Origin: Companilactobacillus sp. RD055328
GTDB taxonomy: Bacteria; Bacillota; Bacilli; Lactobacillales; Lactobacillaceae
Length of the DNA stretch: 64,000 nt
NCBI RefSeq assembly: GCF_022835675.1
Contig: NZ_BQUT01000005.1
Span: 929,571-993,570 of the forward strand
Reading direction: 5' to 3'
Shown here piece after piece: positions 1 to 8,915 of this stretch. The notes below the pieces were generated by a model. That model was not told the DNA's origin and ran no database searches. It saw nothing but the letters and a program-made list of their open reading frames with translations. Each line of letters starts with the position of its first letter. Positions within the stretch are counted from its first letter, which is position 1. The position numbers and the translations under genes were made by a program.

Positions 1-194
1 TGAGCAATATTTTTTTCCCAATAATTTTGAGCAACAGCATTGTTAACTTCGATGATAATACGATTATCTTCAAGAGCTACAGGCTTAGCAGACTTTACCC
101 AAGTATCGTAACTAACAGCTTCAAATGTAGATTTAAGTTTTTCTTCTATAAAAGACCAAAACTCATTTAAGTCAATATTTTGATTATCTTGCAC
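1..194 (-). CDS. dnaA: Chromosomal replication initiator DnaA, N-terminal fragment (cut by window edge)
   Basis: About 64 N-terminal codons are present; the rest lies beyond base 1. Read leftward from a GTG at 194 preceded by GGAGG, it gives VQDNQNIDLNEFWSFIEEKL and continues with SYDTWVKSAKP, which matches domain I of DnaA, the part that binds DnaD/DnaB-type helicase-loading partners. DnaA opens the origin by binding the 9-mer boxes found just upstream here. The divergent rpmH gene across the box-rich gap is the standard Firmicutes origin arrangement and supports the call. The ATPase and DNA-binding domains cannot be seen. Confidence 0.93.
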   Translation of the reverse strand, partial: MQDNQNIDLNEFWSFIEEKLKSTFEAVSYDTWVKSAKPVALEDNRIIIEVNNAVAQNYWEKNIA

Positions 195-719
195 AAGGTT
201 CCTCCGAATTGTTTAAGAGAATATTAAGATTTGTAGCAATAAGTACTCTTTATTCTAGCATTCAGTAAAAAGGTTTTCCACAGATTTCAGAAATAATTAT
301 TAACAAAAAACACAGGTAGGTGAATAAATAAAGAAAAAAGAGTGTTTATACTGTGGATAATTTATTTTTTGAAAAGATATTAACAAGGATAAGTGAACAA
401 AAAGCTTAGAAATAATAATAATTAACATAGATATCCACAATAATTCATTATGTGTGGAAAAAATAATTCACAGCTTGTTGTTTTGTGGAAAAGGTGGGGA
501 TAACATTGTGTATTCTTCTCAAAAATATTGATCAAATGAAAAGTTATGCACAGAAGTTACTTTTAAAAAGTGAATAACTTGTTGATACAACGCTGATTTT
601 TTTGAAATTTTTGTTTAACTTTGATTACTTTCGTGATAATATATATCAGTAATTGTCTTAGAGATTAATTTACGTAACAATTAATTATTAAAAGATAAAT
701 AGGTAATGGAGGCAAACAG
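195..719. other. oriC: oriC: dnaA-rpmH intergenic region with DnaA boxes
   Basis: This 525-base gap carries a cluster of DnaA 9-mers: TTTTCCACA at 274-282, a perfect TTATCCACA on the minus strand at 352-360, ATATCCACA at 431-439, minus-strand TTTTCCACA at 453-461 and 484-492, a one-mismatch box at 495-503, and TTATGCACA at 544-552. Very AT-rich stretches at about 283-350 and 553-700 could serve as the unwinding element. The location between dnaA and rpmH is that of oriC in Firmicutes. Which AT-rich stretch melts is not decided by the sequence alone. Confidence 0.88.
611..640 (+). promoter_or_regulatory. Candidate rpmH promoter
   Basis: TTGTTT at 611-616 and GATAAT at 635-640 are separated by 18 bases, upstream of the rpmH ribosome binding site. 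Both hexamers are imperfect in an AT-rich region, so this is a plausible rather than a firm assignment. Confidence 0.4.
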
Positions 720-860
720 ATGAAAACTAAAAGAACATTCCAACCAAAGAAACGCCATCGTGAACGTGTACATGGCTTCATGAAAAGAATGAGTACTAGC
801 AACGGTCGTAAAGTTTTAGCACGTCGCCGTAAAAAAGGTAGAAAAGTTCTATCAGCATAG
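720..860 (+). CDS. rpmH: Large-subunit ribosomal protein bL34
   Basis: A 46-residue, strongly basic protein that begins [20 protein letters not shown] and ends RKVLSA. It is a near-canonical L34, a small component of the 50S subunit close to the peptide exit region. The ATG at 720 follows a GGAGG ribosome binding site. The gene is divergent from dnaA across oriC and lies upstream of rnpA, which is the universal bacterial pairing. A hairpin right after the stop probably lowers read-through into rnpA. Confidence 0.98.
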   Translation: MKTKRTFQPKKRHRERVHGFMKRMSTSNGRKVLARRRKKGRKVLSA

Positions 861-887
861 ACTACTGATAATCAGTGGTCTTTTTTT
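861..887 (+). terminator. Intrinsic terminator or attenuator after rpmH
   Basis: ACTACTGA and TCAGTGGT form an 8-bp stem (one G-T pair) around a TAA loop, followed by seven Ts. It lies between rpmH and rnpA, so it would let L34 be made in excess over RNase P protein. Confidence 0.8.
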
Positions 888-918
888 ATAATTTCATTTT
901 GAGTATGGTGATTATTTA

Positions 919-1269
919 ATGAAAAAAAGTTACCGAATTAAAAAAGAAGATGAATTTCAAAAAGTTTTCTTCGGTGGAAATTCAGTAGCCAATAAGAACT
1001 TTGTACTTTATCAATTGGAAAAACCAGGACAAAAGCATTTTCGAGTGGGACTTTCAGTTGGTAAAAAAGTTGCTTTAAGAGCTAACAAAAGAAATCGAAT
1101 TAAAAGATATGTTCGACAATCTTTGTTTGAATTGAAAGAACAGATACCAGCCGAAGTAGATTTTTTGATAATTGCGAGAAAGCCTTCTATCGACTTAGAT
1201 ATGTTTGAAACTAAAAAAAATATCCAACATGTTCTCAAATTAGGTAAGATAATAGAAGAAACTGAGTAA
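919..1269 (+). CDS. rnpA: Ribonuclease P protein component
   Basis: A 116-residue basic protein of normal RnpA length. It starts [20 protein letters not shown] and contains the family signature region [11 protein letters not shown] near residues 58-68. RnpA binds the catalytic RnpB RNA and helps it remove 5' leaders from tRNA precursors. It lies between rpmH and yidC as in nearly all Firmicutes. The ribosome binding site is weak, which fits translation partly dependent on the upstream transcript. The ATG at 919 gives the normal N-terminus. Confidence 0.96.
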   Translation: MKKSYRIKKEDEFQKVFFGGNSVANKNFVLYQLEKPGQKHFRVGLSVGKKVALRANKRNRIKRYVRQSLFELKEQIPAEVDFLIIARKPSIDLDMFETKKNIQHVLKLGKIIEETE

Positions 1270-1284
1270 GGATTGGTTTGAAAA

Positions 1285-2130
1285 GTGAAAAATATTAAGA
1301 AGAATAAATGGTTACTACTGGGATTATTACTAGTATTTATGGTTGTTTTAACTGGTTGTTCACAAAACTATTACAATGAACCAATTACTAGTTCTACTCC
1401 AGGATTTTGGAGTCACTATGTTGTTTATAGTTTTTCAAGATTTATCCTTTGGTTAGCTAGTCTAGTTGGTAATAGTTATGGTTGGGCAATTGTCTTGTTC
1501 ACTATAATTATTAGAATTGTTTTACTTCCTTTGAATTACTATCAAATTAAAAGTATGAACAAACAACAAGCTCTACAACCTCAAATTAAAGAATTACAAA
1601 AGAAATATCCTGGCAAGGATATGGAATCTCGTCAAAAAATGTCTGAAGAACAACAAAAATTATATTCAGATGCTGGGATCAATCCATTTGCTAGCTTATT
1701 GCCAATGTTAATTCAATTACCAGTTATGTTTGCTTTGTATCAAGCAATTTTCAAGACACAAGAATTGCGTACAGGTAGTTTCTTGTGGATGCAACTTGGT
1801 AAGCCAGATCCATATTACATTATGGCTATCTTAGCTGCCCTATTTACATTGTTGAGTACTTATATTTCAAGTATTTCTCAACCAAATCAAACGGGTATTA
1901 CTAAGATTATGATGTTTACAATGCCATTAATAATATTCTTCCCGGCATTGACATTTGCAAGTGCAATCACAATTTATTGGGTTGTTACAAATGCATTCCA
2001 AGTGTTACAAACTTTGATTTTACAAAACCCCTTCAAATTCCGTCGTGAACAACGTGAAAAAGAAGAGGCAGAAAAAGAGAAACAAAAAGCTATTCGTAAA
2101 GCTAAAAAGAAAGCTTTTAAGAAGAAATAA
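1285..2130 (+). CDS. yidC: Membrane protein insertase YidC (SpoIIIJ/Oxa1 type)
   Basis: A 281-residue lipoprotein-type YidC. The N-terminus has a lysine-rich start, a hydrophobic core and the lipobox LTGC near residues 22-25. The YidC/Oxa1 core follows, with about five membrane segments including YGWAIVLFTIIIRIVLLPLN, which carries the conserved arginine of the hydrophilic groove. The C-terminus is a long lysine/arginine tail that contacts ribosomes. It inserts and folds membrane proteins together with or apart from SecYEG. The start is GTG at 1285, after AAGGA. The usual downstream partner gene jag (khpB) is absent here. Confidence 0.95.
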   Translation: MKNIKKNKWLLLGLLLVFMVVLTGCSQNYYNEPITSSTPGFWSHYVVYSFSRFILWLASLVGNSYGWAIVLFTIIIRIVLLPLNYYQIKSMNKQQALQPQIKELQKKYPGKDMESRQKMSEEQQKLYSDAGINPFASLLPMLIQLPVMFALYQAIFKTQELRTGSFLWMQLGKPDPYYIMAILAALFTLLSTYISSISQPNQTGITKIMMFTMPLIIFFPALTFASAITIYWVVTNAFQVLQTLILQNPFKFRREQREKEEAEKEKQKAIRKAKKKAFKKK

Positions 2131-2177
2131 TTGACGAATAGTCAATAAGTGGTTATTATCTAATTAATTAAATATAC

Positions 2178-2247
2178 AAAAGCGGTGAAAGTGCTTTGAA
2201 TCTATGTAGACAATTACGTCTATTGTGATTTAATTGCGCTTTTTTTA
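2178..2247 (+). terminator. Structured leader/terminator between yidC and mnmE
   Basis: AAAAGCG at 2178-2184 can pair with CGCTTTT at 2237-2243, followed by a T run to 2247. Inside lies a second hairpin, TAGAC/GTCTA at 2207-2222. AAAGC at 2179-2183 can instead pair with GCTTT at 2193-2197, which would break the outer stem. It may simply terminate the rnpA-yidC transcript; the competing pairings also permit an attenuator upstream of mnmE. Confidence 0.5.
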
Positions 2248-2272
2248 TTGGATTACATTAGAAGGAGTAATT

Positions 2273-3655
2273 ATGAGTATGGTAACTGATTACGATACAA
2301 TTGCGGCAGTTTCAACACCACCAGGTGAAGGAGCAATCTCAATTGTGCGTCTATCTGGAGAACAAAGTATTGAAATTGCTAATAAAATATTTAAAGGTAA
2401 GAATTTAGCAACAGTAGATAGTCACACAATCAACTACGGCCATATTATTGATGATGATAAAACAATCGATGAAGTTATGGTTAGTGTAATGCGTGCGCCT
2501 AGAACCTTTACTATGGAAGATGTGGTTGAGATTAATACTCATGGTGGAATTGTAGCTACTAATGAAGTATTACAGCTATTAATAGAACAAGGTGCTCGCC
2601 TTGCAGAACCCGGAGAATTCACAAAACGCGCTTATTTAAATGGACGTATTGATTTAACTCAAGCTGAGTCTGTAATGGATGTAATTCGAGCAAAAACAGA
2701 TAAAGCAATGCAAGTTGCAGTTAATCAATTAGAAGGTAACTTATCAAAATTAATTAAAAATTTGCGTCAAGAAATCTTAGATGTTTTAGCTAATGTTGAA
2801 GTTAACATCGACTATCCAGAATACGATACGGATGAATTAACGACAAAAATGTTGTTAGAAAAAGCTAAGCAAGTAAAAACAAGTATCAACGGATTACTAA
2901 AGACATCACAAAACGGTGAGATTCTTCGTGAAGGATTAGCGACAGCAATTGTTGGAAAACCTAACGTTGGAAAATCTAGTATTTTAAATACATTATTAGA
3001 TGAAGATCGAGCTATTGTTACTGATGTGGCCGGAACTACACGTGATGTAATTGAACAATTTGTTAATCTTGATGGAATTCCTTTACGATTGATAGATACC
3101 GCCGGAATCCGTGAAACAGATGATAAAGTCGAAAAAATTGGTGTTGATCGAAGTAAGAATGCTATTGATACCGCCGATTTAATCGTTTTGGTGCTTGACG
3201 GTAGTCGTGAAATTATACAAGAAGATACAGACTTATTAGAGCTAACAAGCAGTAAGAAACGTATCATTATTATTAATAAAAACGACCTAAGTGAAAAAAC
3301 TGATAAAGCATCACTATCCAGTTATATCACCGGTTCAGACGTGTTGATTTCGACGTCAGCAATTACTAATGACGGTATTGATGATATCAAAGAAGCTGTT
3401 AAAAAGTTATTTATGCTAGGTATTGAAGATAGTAGAAATGATGTACTAGTAACAAATGCCAGACAAGCAGGACTACTGCGTCAGGCACGAGTTTCATTAG
3501 ATGAAGTTATTAATGGGATTGAAAATGAAATGCCAATTGATTTAGTTCAAATAGACATGACTAATTGTTGGGAAAAACTCGGTGAAATCACCGGTGAGAG
3601 CTATCCTGATGAATTAATTACACAGTTGTTTAGCCAATTTTGTTTAGGGAAGTAA
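2273..3655 (+). CDS. mnmE: tRNA modification GTPase MnmE (TrmE)
   Basis: A 460-residue protein when started at the ATG at 2273, which follows GAAGGAG at the right distance; the frame is open upstream but extra residues are not expected. It begins with the tetrahydrofolate-binding domain ([22 protein letters not shown]). A G domain is inserted in the helical domain: P-loop GKPNVGKSS near residue 227, DTAG switch and NKND. It ends in the invariant FCLGK, whose cysteine is needed for activity. With MnmG it installs the cmnm5 group on U34 of certain tRNAs. mnmG starts four bases after its stop. Confidence 0.97.
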   Translation: MSMVTDYDTIAAVSTPPGEGAISIVRLSGEQSIEIANKIFKGKNLATVDSHTINYGHIIDDDKTIDEVMVSVMRAPRTFTMEDVVEINTHGGIVATNEVLQLLIEQGARLAEPGEFTKRAYLNGRIDLTQAESVMDVIRAKTDKAMQVAVNQLEGNLSKLIKNLRQEILDVLANVEVNIDYPEYDTDELTTKMLLEKAKQVKTSINGLLKTSQNGEILREGLATAIVGKPNVGKSSILNTLLDEDRAIVTDVAGTTRDVIEQFVNLDGIPLRLIDTAGIRETDDKVEKIGVDRSKNAIDTADLIVLVLDGSREIIQEDTDLLELTSSKKRIIIINKNDLSEKTDKASLSSYITGSDVLISTSAITNDGIDDIKEAVKKLFMLGIEDSRNDVLVTNARQAGLLRQARVSLDEVINGIENEMPIDLVQIDMTNCWEKLGEITGESYPDELITQLFSQFCLGK

Positions 3656-3659
3656 GAAA

Positions 3660-5561
3660 ATGAAAGAATACGAATCAAATAATTATGATGTAATTGTAGT
3701 TGGTGCAGGACATGCTGGATCAGAAGCAGCATTAGCAGCTTCTCGCATGGGTGAAAAAACTCTCTTGCTTACAATTAATCTAGATATGGTTGCCTTTATG
3801 CCTTGTAACCCATCATTAGGTGGACCGGCAAAAGGTATTGTTGTCCGAGAAATTGATGCCTTAGGCGGACAAATGGGTAAAGCAATTGATGCTACCTATA
3901 TTCAGATGAGAATGTTAAATACTGGTAAAGGCCCTGCTGTTCGTGCTCTACGTGCGCAAGCAGACAAGGAACTTTATCACAGTGTTATGAAAAATACCTT
4001 AGAGAATCAACCTAACTTAACACTAAGACAAGGAATTGTTGAAGAGTTAATTGTTGAAGATGGAGTATGTGTTGGTGTAGTTACTAACACAGGAGCTCGT
4101 TATCGTGCAAAAAGCGTCGTTTTAACAGCTGGAACTTCTTCTAGAGGGAAAATCATCATAGGTGAATTAATGTACTCCTCAGGTCCTAATAATTCGATTC
4201 CTTCAATTAAGTTATCTGAAGATTTGGAAAACCAAGGATTTAAATTAACACGTTTTAAGACGGGAACTCCACCACGTGTCAATAAACATACGATTGATTT
4301 TGATAAGACAGAAGAACAACCTGGTGATGAAGAACCTAATCATTTTTCATTTGAAACACCTGATGAGAATTATTTGAAATTAAAAGAACAACTCTCATGT
4401 TGGATGACTTATACAAATGCAAAAACTCATGAAATCATTCAAAATAACTTAGATCGTGCTCCTATGTTTTCCGGCGTCATAGAAGGAGTTGGCCCACGTT
4501 ACTGCCCTTCTATTGAAGATAAAATAGTTAGATTTGCTGATAAGCCAAGACACCAAATATTCTTAGAACCAGAAGGTCGTAATACACAAGAATATTATGT
4601 TGGTGATTTTTCTACATCAATGCCAGAAGAAGTTCAGCTTGATATGATCCATTCTGTTGAAGGACTAGAGAACGCTGAAATGATGAGACCTGGTTATGCC
4701 ATTGAATATGATGTTATTGAGCCATGGCAATTGAAATCTACTCTTGAAACAAAAATCATTGATAATTTATTTACAGCTGGACAAATGAATGGAACATCTG
4801 GTTACGAGGAAGCAGCCGGACAAGGATTGATAGCGGGAATTAATGCGGCATTGAAAAACCAAGATAAAGATCCATTTATCTTAGGTCGTGATGATGCCTA
4901 TATCGGTGTTTTAATAGACGATTTGGTTACTAAGGGAACTAATGAACCTTACCGTTTGTTGACTAGTCGCGCAGAGTACCGCTTAATCTTAAGACATGAC
5001 AATGCTGACATGCGTTTAACTGAAAAAGGTCATGACTTAGGATTGATAAATGAAGAACGTTATAACGCTTTTGTTAACAAGCGAAACGATATAGAAAACG
5101 AATTTAATCGATTAAGCAAAACAATGATAAAACCAAATGATGATGTACAATCATTCATGGTTGAGAACAACTTTAAACCACTACAAGATGGAATTCTTGC
5201 TGCTGACTTATTGAAACGACCAGAAGTACATTACGGTGATATTGAGAAGTTCATCGGTGTTGTTAATGTAGATCGACGAGTAAAAGAACAAGTAGAAATT
5301 ATCATTAAGTACGAAGGATATATTAGAAAGGAAAAAGCTAATATTGAACATCTACGTAAAATGGAATCAAAAATGATTCCTGAAAATATTGATTATCGTC
5401 AAGTTACTAACTTAGCAACTGAAGCCATTGAAAAATTAGAAAAAATAAATCCTCGAACAGTTGCACAAGCAAGCCGCATTAGTGGGGTTAATCCAGCTGA
5501 TATTGGAATATTAAGTGTTTATATTGAACGTGGAAGAATAGCAAAAAAGGAAGCTCATTAA
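3660..5561 (+). CDS. mnmG: tRNA uridine-5-carboxymethylaminomethyl modification enzyme MnmG (GidA)
   Basis: A 633-residue FAD protein of normal MnmG length. The dinucleotide-binding motif [14 protein letters not shown] is near residue 14, followed by the family stretch [23 protein letters not shown], interrupted by no frameshift. [13 protein letters not shown] marks the C-terminal part of the FAD domain, and the helical tail binds MnmE and tRNA. It is the partner of MnmE in U34 modification and is translationally close to it. rsmG, usually the next gene, is instead about 48 kb away at 53.7 kb. Confidence 0.97.
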   Translation: MKEYESNNYDVIVVGAGHAGSEAALAASRMGEKTLLLTINLDMVAFMPCNPSLGGPAKGIVVREIDALGGQMGKAIDATYIQMRMLNTGKGPAVRALRAQADKELYHSVMKNTLENQPNLTLRQGIVEELIVEDGVCVGVVTNTGARYRAKSVVLTAGTSSRGKIIIGELMYSSGPNNSIPSIKLSEDLENQGFKLTRFKTGTPPRVNKHTIDFDKTEEQPGDEEPNHFSFETPDENYLKLKEQLSCWMTYTNAKTHEIIQNNLDRAPMFSGVIEGVGPRYCPSIEDKIVRFADKPRHQIFLEPEGRNTQEYYVGDFSTSMPEEVQLDMIHSVEGLENAEMMRPGYAIEYDVIEPWQLKSTLETKIIDNLFTAGQMNGTSGYEEAAGQGLIAGINAALKNQDKDPFILGRDDAYIGVLIDDLVTKGTNEPYRLLTSRAEYRLILRHDNADMRLTEKGHDLGLINEERYNAFVNKRNDIENEFNRLSKTMIKPNDDVQSFMVENNFKPLQDGILAADLLKRPEVHYGDIEKFIGVVNVDRRVKEQVEIIIKYEGYIRKEKANIEHLRKMESKMIPENIDYRQVTNLATEAIEKLEKINPRTVAQASRISGVNPADIGILSVYIERGRIAKKEAH

Positions 5562-5577
5562 GAGCTTCCTTTTTTAT
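5543..5577. terminator. Bidirectional terminator between mnmG and nagB
   Basis: A strong stem AAAAAAGGAAGCTC/GAGCTTCCTTTTTT overlaps the mnmG stop codon and has T runs in both directions. It separates the convergent mnmG and nagB genes. Confidence 0.9.
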
Positions 5578-5601
5578 TTAGTCCTTTAATATCACCGGTT
5601 A

Positions 5602-6303
5602 TTAGAGTTTTGCAGCAGCAGCTTCATCAACAATAATTGTTACATCTGGATGGTTTTGTAATGCTGATGCTGGAACATCTTCAGTAACAGGCCCATTAAC
5701 CATATTACTAATTGCTTCAGCTTTTGCGTCTCCATAAGCTACTAATAAGATCTTTTTAGATTTCAAAATTGAGCCAATTCCCATTGAGTAAGCAAACTTG
5801 GGAACATCTTCTTCTTTATCAAAGAAACGTGTATTAGCTTCGATAGTTGATTGTGTAAGTGAAACCTTTGATGTAAGAGCATCAAAAGATGATCCTGGCT
5901 CATTGAAGCCAATGTGGGCATTACGACCTAGGCCAAGTAATTGAAGACCGATAGGATTTTCTTCAATAATCTTATCGTAGTCTGAAGTTGCTTTATTAGC
6001 ATCTGGATTTGAACCATCAGGAACATAAGACTTTTTGAAAGGCTTAGCATCGAAAAGATTTTTTTGCATAAAGTAGTGATAACTTTGTTCGTTATCGGCT
6101 GTTAGACCAACATATTCATCTAAGTTTACTGATACTCTATCAGAAAAATCTAGATCACTTTTGGCAAGATTTTGATATAAGGTAATTGGTGAAGAACCAG
6201 TAGCCAAACCGAAAACTTGAGTTCCGTTGTTTAATGCTTCTTTGAAGATTTCAAATGCTTTTAGGCCACCTTCATTGGCATCTTTTACTTTTATAATTTT
6301 CAT
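5602..6303 (-). CDS. nagB: Glucosamine-6-phosphate deaminase
   Basis: A 233-residue enzyme of the short Gram-positive NagB type. It converts glucosamine-6-P to fructose-6-P and ammonia, the last step of GlcNAc/MurNAc catabolism. Seen motifs are GLATGSSP near residue 33, LDEYVGL near 81 and [15 protein letters not shown] near 124-138, which holds the catalytic histidine. The ATG at 6303 is preceded by GGAGG. It is monocistronic, bounded by terminators, with a candidate NagR operator upstream. It would receive the GlcNAc-6-P-derived flux of the amino-sugar operon at 36-42 kb; nagA is not in the window. Confidence 0.96.
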   Translation of the reverse strand: MKIIKVKDANEGGLKAFEIFKEALNNGTQVFGLATGSSPITLYQNLAKSDLDFSDRVSVNLDEYVGLTADNEQSYHYFMQKNLFDAKPFKKSYVPDGSNPDANKATSDYDKIIEENPIGLQLLGLGRNAHIGFNEPGSSFDALTSKVSLTQSTIEANTRFFDKEEDVPKFAYSMGIGSILKSKKILLVAYGDAKAEAISNMVNGPVTEDVPASALQNHPDVTIIVDEAAAAKL

Positions 6304-6327
6304 CGTAAAGCCTCCATAAATTTTCTT

Positions 6328-6341
6328 TTGGTATAGTCCAA
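6328..6341 (-). promoter_or_regulatory. Candidate NagR/YvoA-type operator of nagB
   Basis: TTGGTATAGTCCAA is an inverted repeat (TTGG-N6-CCAA) 25 bases upstream of the nagB start. It resembles the GntR-family NagR (YvoA) dre site, which contains TGGTATAGAC-like sequence. It is close to where the promoter of nagB should be. The assignment rests on resemblance only; no nagR gene is in the window. Confidence 0.5.
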
Positions 6342-6380
6342 TTTATAGTAAAAACATGTTTTTGTCAAGAAATGACAACA

Positions 6381-6413
6381 AAAAAAGCTTATCTTTTTAA
6401 GATAAGCTTTTTT
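6381..6413 (-). terminator. Terminator downstream of ndh
   Basis: AAAAAAGCTTATC and GATAAGCTTTTTT form a perfect 13-bp inverted repeat around a seven-base loop, directly after the ndh stop on the minus strand. The symmetric A/T runs would also work on the plus strand. Confidence 0.88.
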
Positions 6414-6414
6414 A

Positions 6415-7614
6415 TTATAATTTTCCTTTTGCAAGAGCAATTTTTAGATTACTTACTTCTAGTATTGACTTGTCTTTTGAGAAGTTCTTAGCGTGAGCTG
6501 CCATACCACCTTTGGTCTTGAAGTGGCGACCACCGATAATCATATCAGCGATACCAGTATGTTGACCAAGAGAAGCAATAGTACCTAATGATTTGTATAC
6601 AAATTTCTCAGGGTTTGTATTTTTGATTGAAGCAACAATATTTTTAGCGGCAACATCAGCTTGAGCAATAGCTAGTTGAGCTGTTGTTGGGTATGGGCGA
6701 TTTGATTCAGGATCCATAGATGCTGATACATCACCGAGAACGTAGATTTCAGGGTTAGATTCAAGATTTAAGTAATCTGTAACAACAGCACGATTTCTCT
6801 TAACATCGAAACCAGATTCTGTCATAACATCACTACCACTTACACCAACTGTCCAAATGATTGTATTTGCTTCATCCTTATGTTCATTACCTTCAGTATC
6901 ATCATAAAGAACACCATCTTTTTGGATTTCTTTAATTTTTGATCCTGTTTTTAGGTTAATGTTGTTTTTCTTTAAGTATTCAACAGCATAATCAGCTAAT
7001 TCTTCATCAAACATTGGCAAGATACGAGTTGCCATTTCTAAACATGTAACGTTAATTTCTGGTGTACCATATTTCTCTTGTAGTTTCTTAGTTGAATCAA
7101 TTAATTCTCCAAGAATTTCTACACCTGTAAAACCGGCACCACAGACAACAATGTTTAAATCTTTTGGATCATTTGATGTCTTGTAGTTAGCAACATTTTT
7201 TTCAATAGTTTCGAATATTTTTTCGGCTGTTGGAATATCTTGAAGTACTAATGAGAATTCATCAGCACCAGGTAGACCAAAGTTTTCAGAACGGAAACCA
7301 AGACCGATAATTAGATAGTCGTAAGACATATCTTCATGATCTGAGAATGAAACAGTTTTTTCGTCTTTGTTAATTTTTGTAACAGTTGCTTGAATGAAGT
7401 TAACCTTATCAGTATTGATTGAATCTTTAATAGGAAAACTCATTGATTTAACCGTTGATGTACCTGCAGCAATTTCGTGTAGAGACATCTTTTCAACGTG
7501 ATCTGTGTTTTTATCAACTAAGTCAATAGTTGTATCCCCAGGAACTAGTTTGCTAAGTTTCTTAGCACTTCTGATACCAGCATAACCAGCACCTAAAATA
7601 AGAATATGAGTCAT
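6415..7614 (-). CDS. ndh: Type II NADH dehydrogenase (NADH:quinone oxidoreductase)
   Basis: A 399-residue flavoprotein that starts MTHILILGAGYAGIRSAKKL, with the FAD motif GAGYAG and a second dinucleotide motif VVCGAGFTGVEILGEL near residue 157 for NADH. The C-terminal region is the amphipathic membrane-associated part. It passes electrons from NADH to menaquinone without pumping protons. I chose the ATG at 7614 because it follows GGGAGG and removes an 18-residue extension unlike the family. It fits with MenA, the polyprenyl synthase and cydABCD nearby, which would complete a heme-dependent respiratory chain. Confidence 0.9.
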   Translation of the reverse strand: MTHILILGAGYAGIRSAKKLSKLVPGDTTIDLVDKNTDHVEKMSLHEIAAGTSTVKSMSFPIKDSINTDKVNFIQATVTKINKDEKTVSFSDHEDMSYDYLIIGLGFRSENFGLPGADEFSLVLQDIPTAEKIFETIEKNVANYKTSNDPKDLNIVVCGAGFTGVEILGELIDSTKKLQEKYGTPEINVTCLEMATRILPMFDEELADYAVEYLKKNNINLKTGSKIKEIQKDGVLYDDTEGNEHKDEANTIIWTVGVSGSDVMTESGFDVKRNRAVVTDYLNLESNPEIYVLGDVSASMDPESNRPYPTTAQLAIAQADVAAKNIVASIKNTNPEKFVYKSLGTIASLGQHTGIADMIIGGRHFKTKGGMAAHAKNFSKDKSILEVSNLKIALAKGKL

Positions 7615-7704
7615 AAATATAAAACCTCCCAAATAATTGTGAATAATGGCTACAAGCCTATTATACATTTGATTTGGTAAATCACAATCATAAAAGAAAA
7701 CGGT

Positions 7705-8856
7705 TTATTTATGATTGGATTTTCTTAATATTGCATGACGTAAGATTAAAGGCGCTAGAAGCGTCGTTAAGACAACTGCAAAGATAATGGCAGAATAATA
7801 CTCTCTACTCATTAAATTGGCTGAGAAGCCTGCTTGGGCGATAATTAGGGCCATTTCACCACGAGAGATCATTCCAGAACCAATTATGTATGAATCATCA
7901 AGTGAAAAGCCTGATAGTTTGGCACCGAATCCAGAACCTAATAGTTTTCCTAAAATACCGATAACGGTTAATGAAATAATTAAGAATAGATCTTTACCTA
8001 GACTATCAAATGAAATGTTAAGTCCGATACTAACGAAGAAAATAGGAATAAAAATTGAATAACCAATAGTTTGAATTGAGTTATTAATCTCTTCTTTATT
8101 CTTAACTTCCGAATACGCAATACCAGCTAAGAATGCGCCTAATACAGCATCAAGACGAACCCAATCAGCTAAGAAAGCCATTAAGAAACAAATTGATAAG
8201 GCGGTAATAATGGTAGATTGAGAAGCAATCATTTTAGATCCAACATGATTTAAATATGGAATGAGTTTGACGATGGCAAAATATGAGAGTACGAAAAATA
8301 CTACCCAAGATAAGACCATGATAATCATTCCGGTAACGGATAATGTTCCTGTTAGGCTACCAGTCATTACACTTAGTAGGAAGATAGCCATAATATCATC
8401 AGCAACGGCAGCACCTAAAATAGTTGTGGCTGCAATAGTTGATAGATAATTTAAACTCTTTAAAACTTCAACAGAAATTGAAACGGAAGTTGCGGCAAAA
8501 ACTATTGCAACAAAAATGTTCTCTTTTAATGAGAAACCGAAGAAGTAGTTAAAAATAAATACACTACCAAGCGGTATAACAACCCCTAAAATAGCAACAA
8601 TCATGCTAGGTCGGAAATATTTCTTTAAAAGTTTAAGATCACTTTCGAGTCCGGCGATAAACATCAGTAAAATAACACCGATTTCGGCAAAGACTTCGAT
8701 TAAGTGTGTTGGTTTAATAATATTAGTGACACCAGGTCCTAATATGACACCTAAGACTAGAATTCCTAGAACTGCAGGAACACCAATCTTATTGAATATG
8801 TGACTAATAAGTAGAGATGCGATCAAAATAATAATAATTGGAATAAGTGTTTCCAT
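7705..8856 (-). CDS. Monovalent cation:proton antiporter, CPA2 family (NapA/KefB-like)
   Basis: A 383-residue integral membrane protein with about 12-13 predicted hydrophobic segments and no C-terminal TrkA domain. Residues 122-154 contain ATSVSISVEVL and GAAVADDIMAI. The adjacent Asp153-Asp154 pair is typical of electrogenic Na+/H+ exchangers of the NapA type. It probably exports Na+ (or K+) in exchange for protons at the plasma membrane. The start follows GGAGG. It is downstream of the coiled-coil gene but separated from it by a terminator. The exact ion is not shown by sequence. Confidence 0.85.
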   Translation of the reverse strand: METLIPIIIILIASLLISHIFNKIGVPAVLGILVLGVILGPGVTNIIKPTHLIEVFAEIGVILLMFIAGLESDLKLLKKYFRPSMIVAILGVVIPLGSVFIFNYFFGFSLKENIFVAIVFAATSVSISVEVLKSLNYLSTIAATTILGAAVADDIMAIFLLSVMTGSLTGTLSVTGMIIMVLSWVVFFVLSYFAIVKLIPYLNHVGSKMIASQSTIITALSICFLMAFLADWVRLDAVLGAFLAGIAYSEVKNKEEINNSIQTIGYSIFIPIFFVSIGLNISFDSLGKDLFLIISLTVIGILGKLLGSGFGAKLSGFSLDDSYIIGSGMISRGEMALIIAQAGFSANLMSREYYSAIIFAVVLTTLLAPLILRHAILRKSNHK

Positions 8857-8872
8857 GGTACCTCCTATATTG

Positions 8873-8909
8873 AAAAAGGATACACATTGATTAAATCAAC
8901 AAGTATCCT
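8873..8909 (-). terminator. Terminator after the coiled-coil gene
   Basis: On the minus strand AGGATAC and GTATCCT pair, with an inner TTGATTTAATCAA-like stem, followed by a T run at 8877-8873. It ends the transcript of the 606-residue protein. Confidence 0.75.
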
Positions 8910-8915
8910 CATTAA

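Noticed and set aside
2812-3267. 151-codon minus-strand open frame inside mnmE
   Set aside because: It lies wholly opposite a clear MnmE GTPase domain and has no ribosome binding site or family features.
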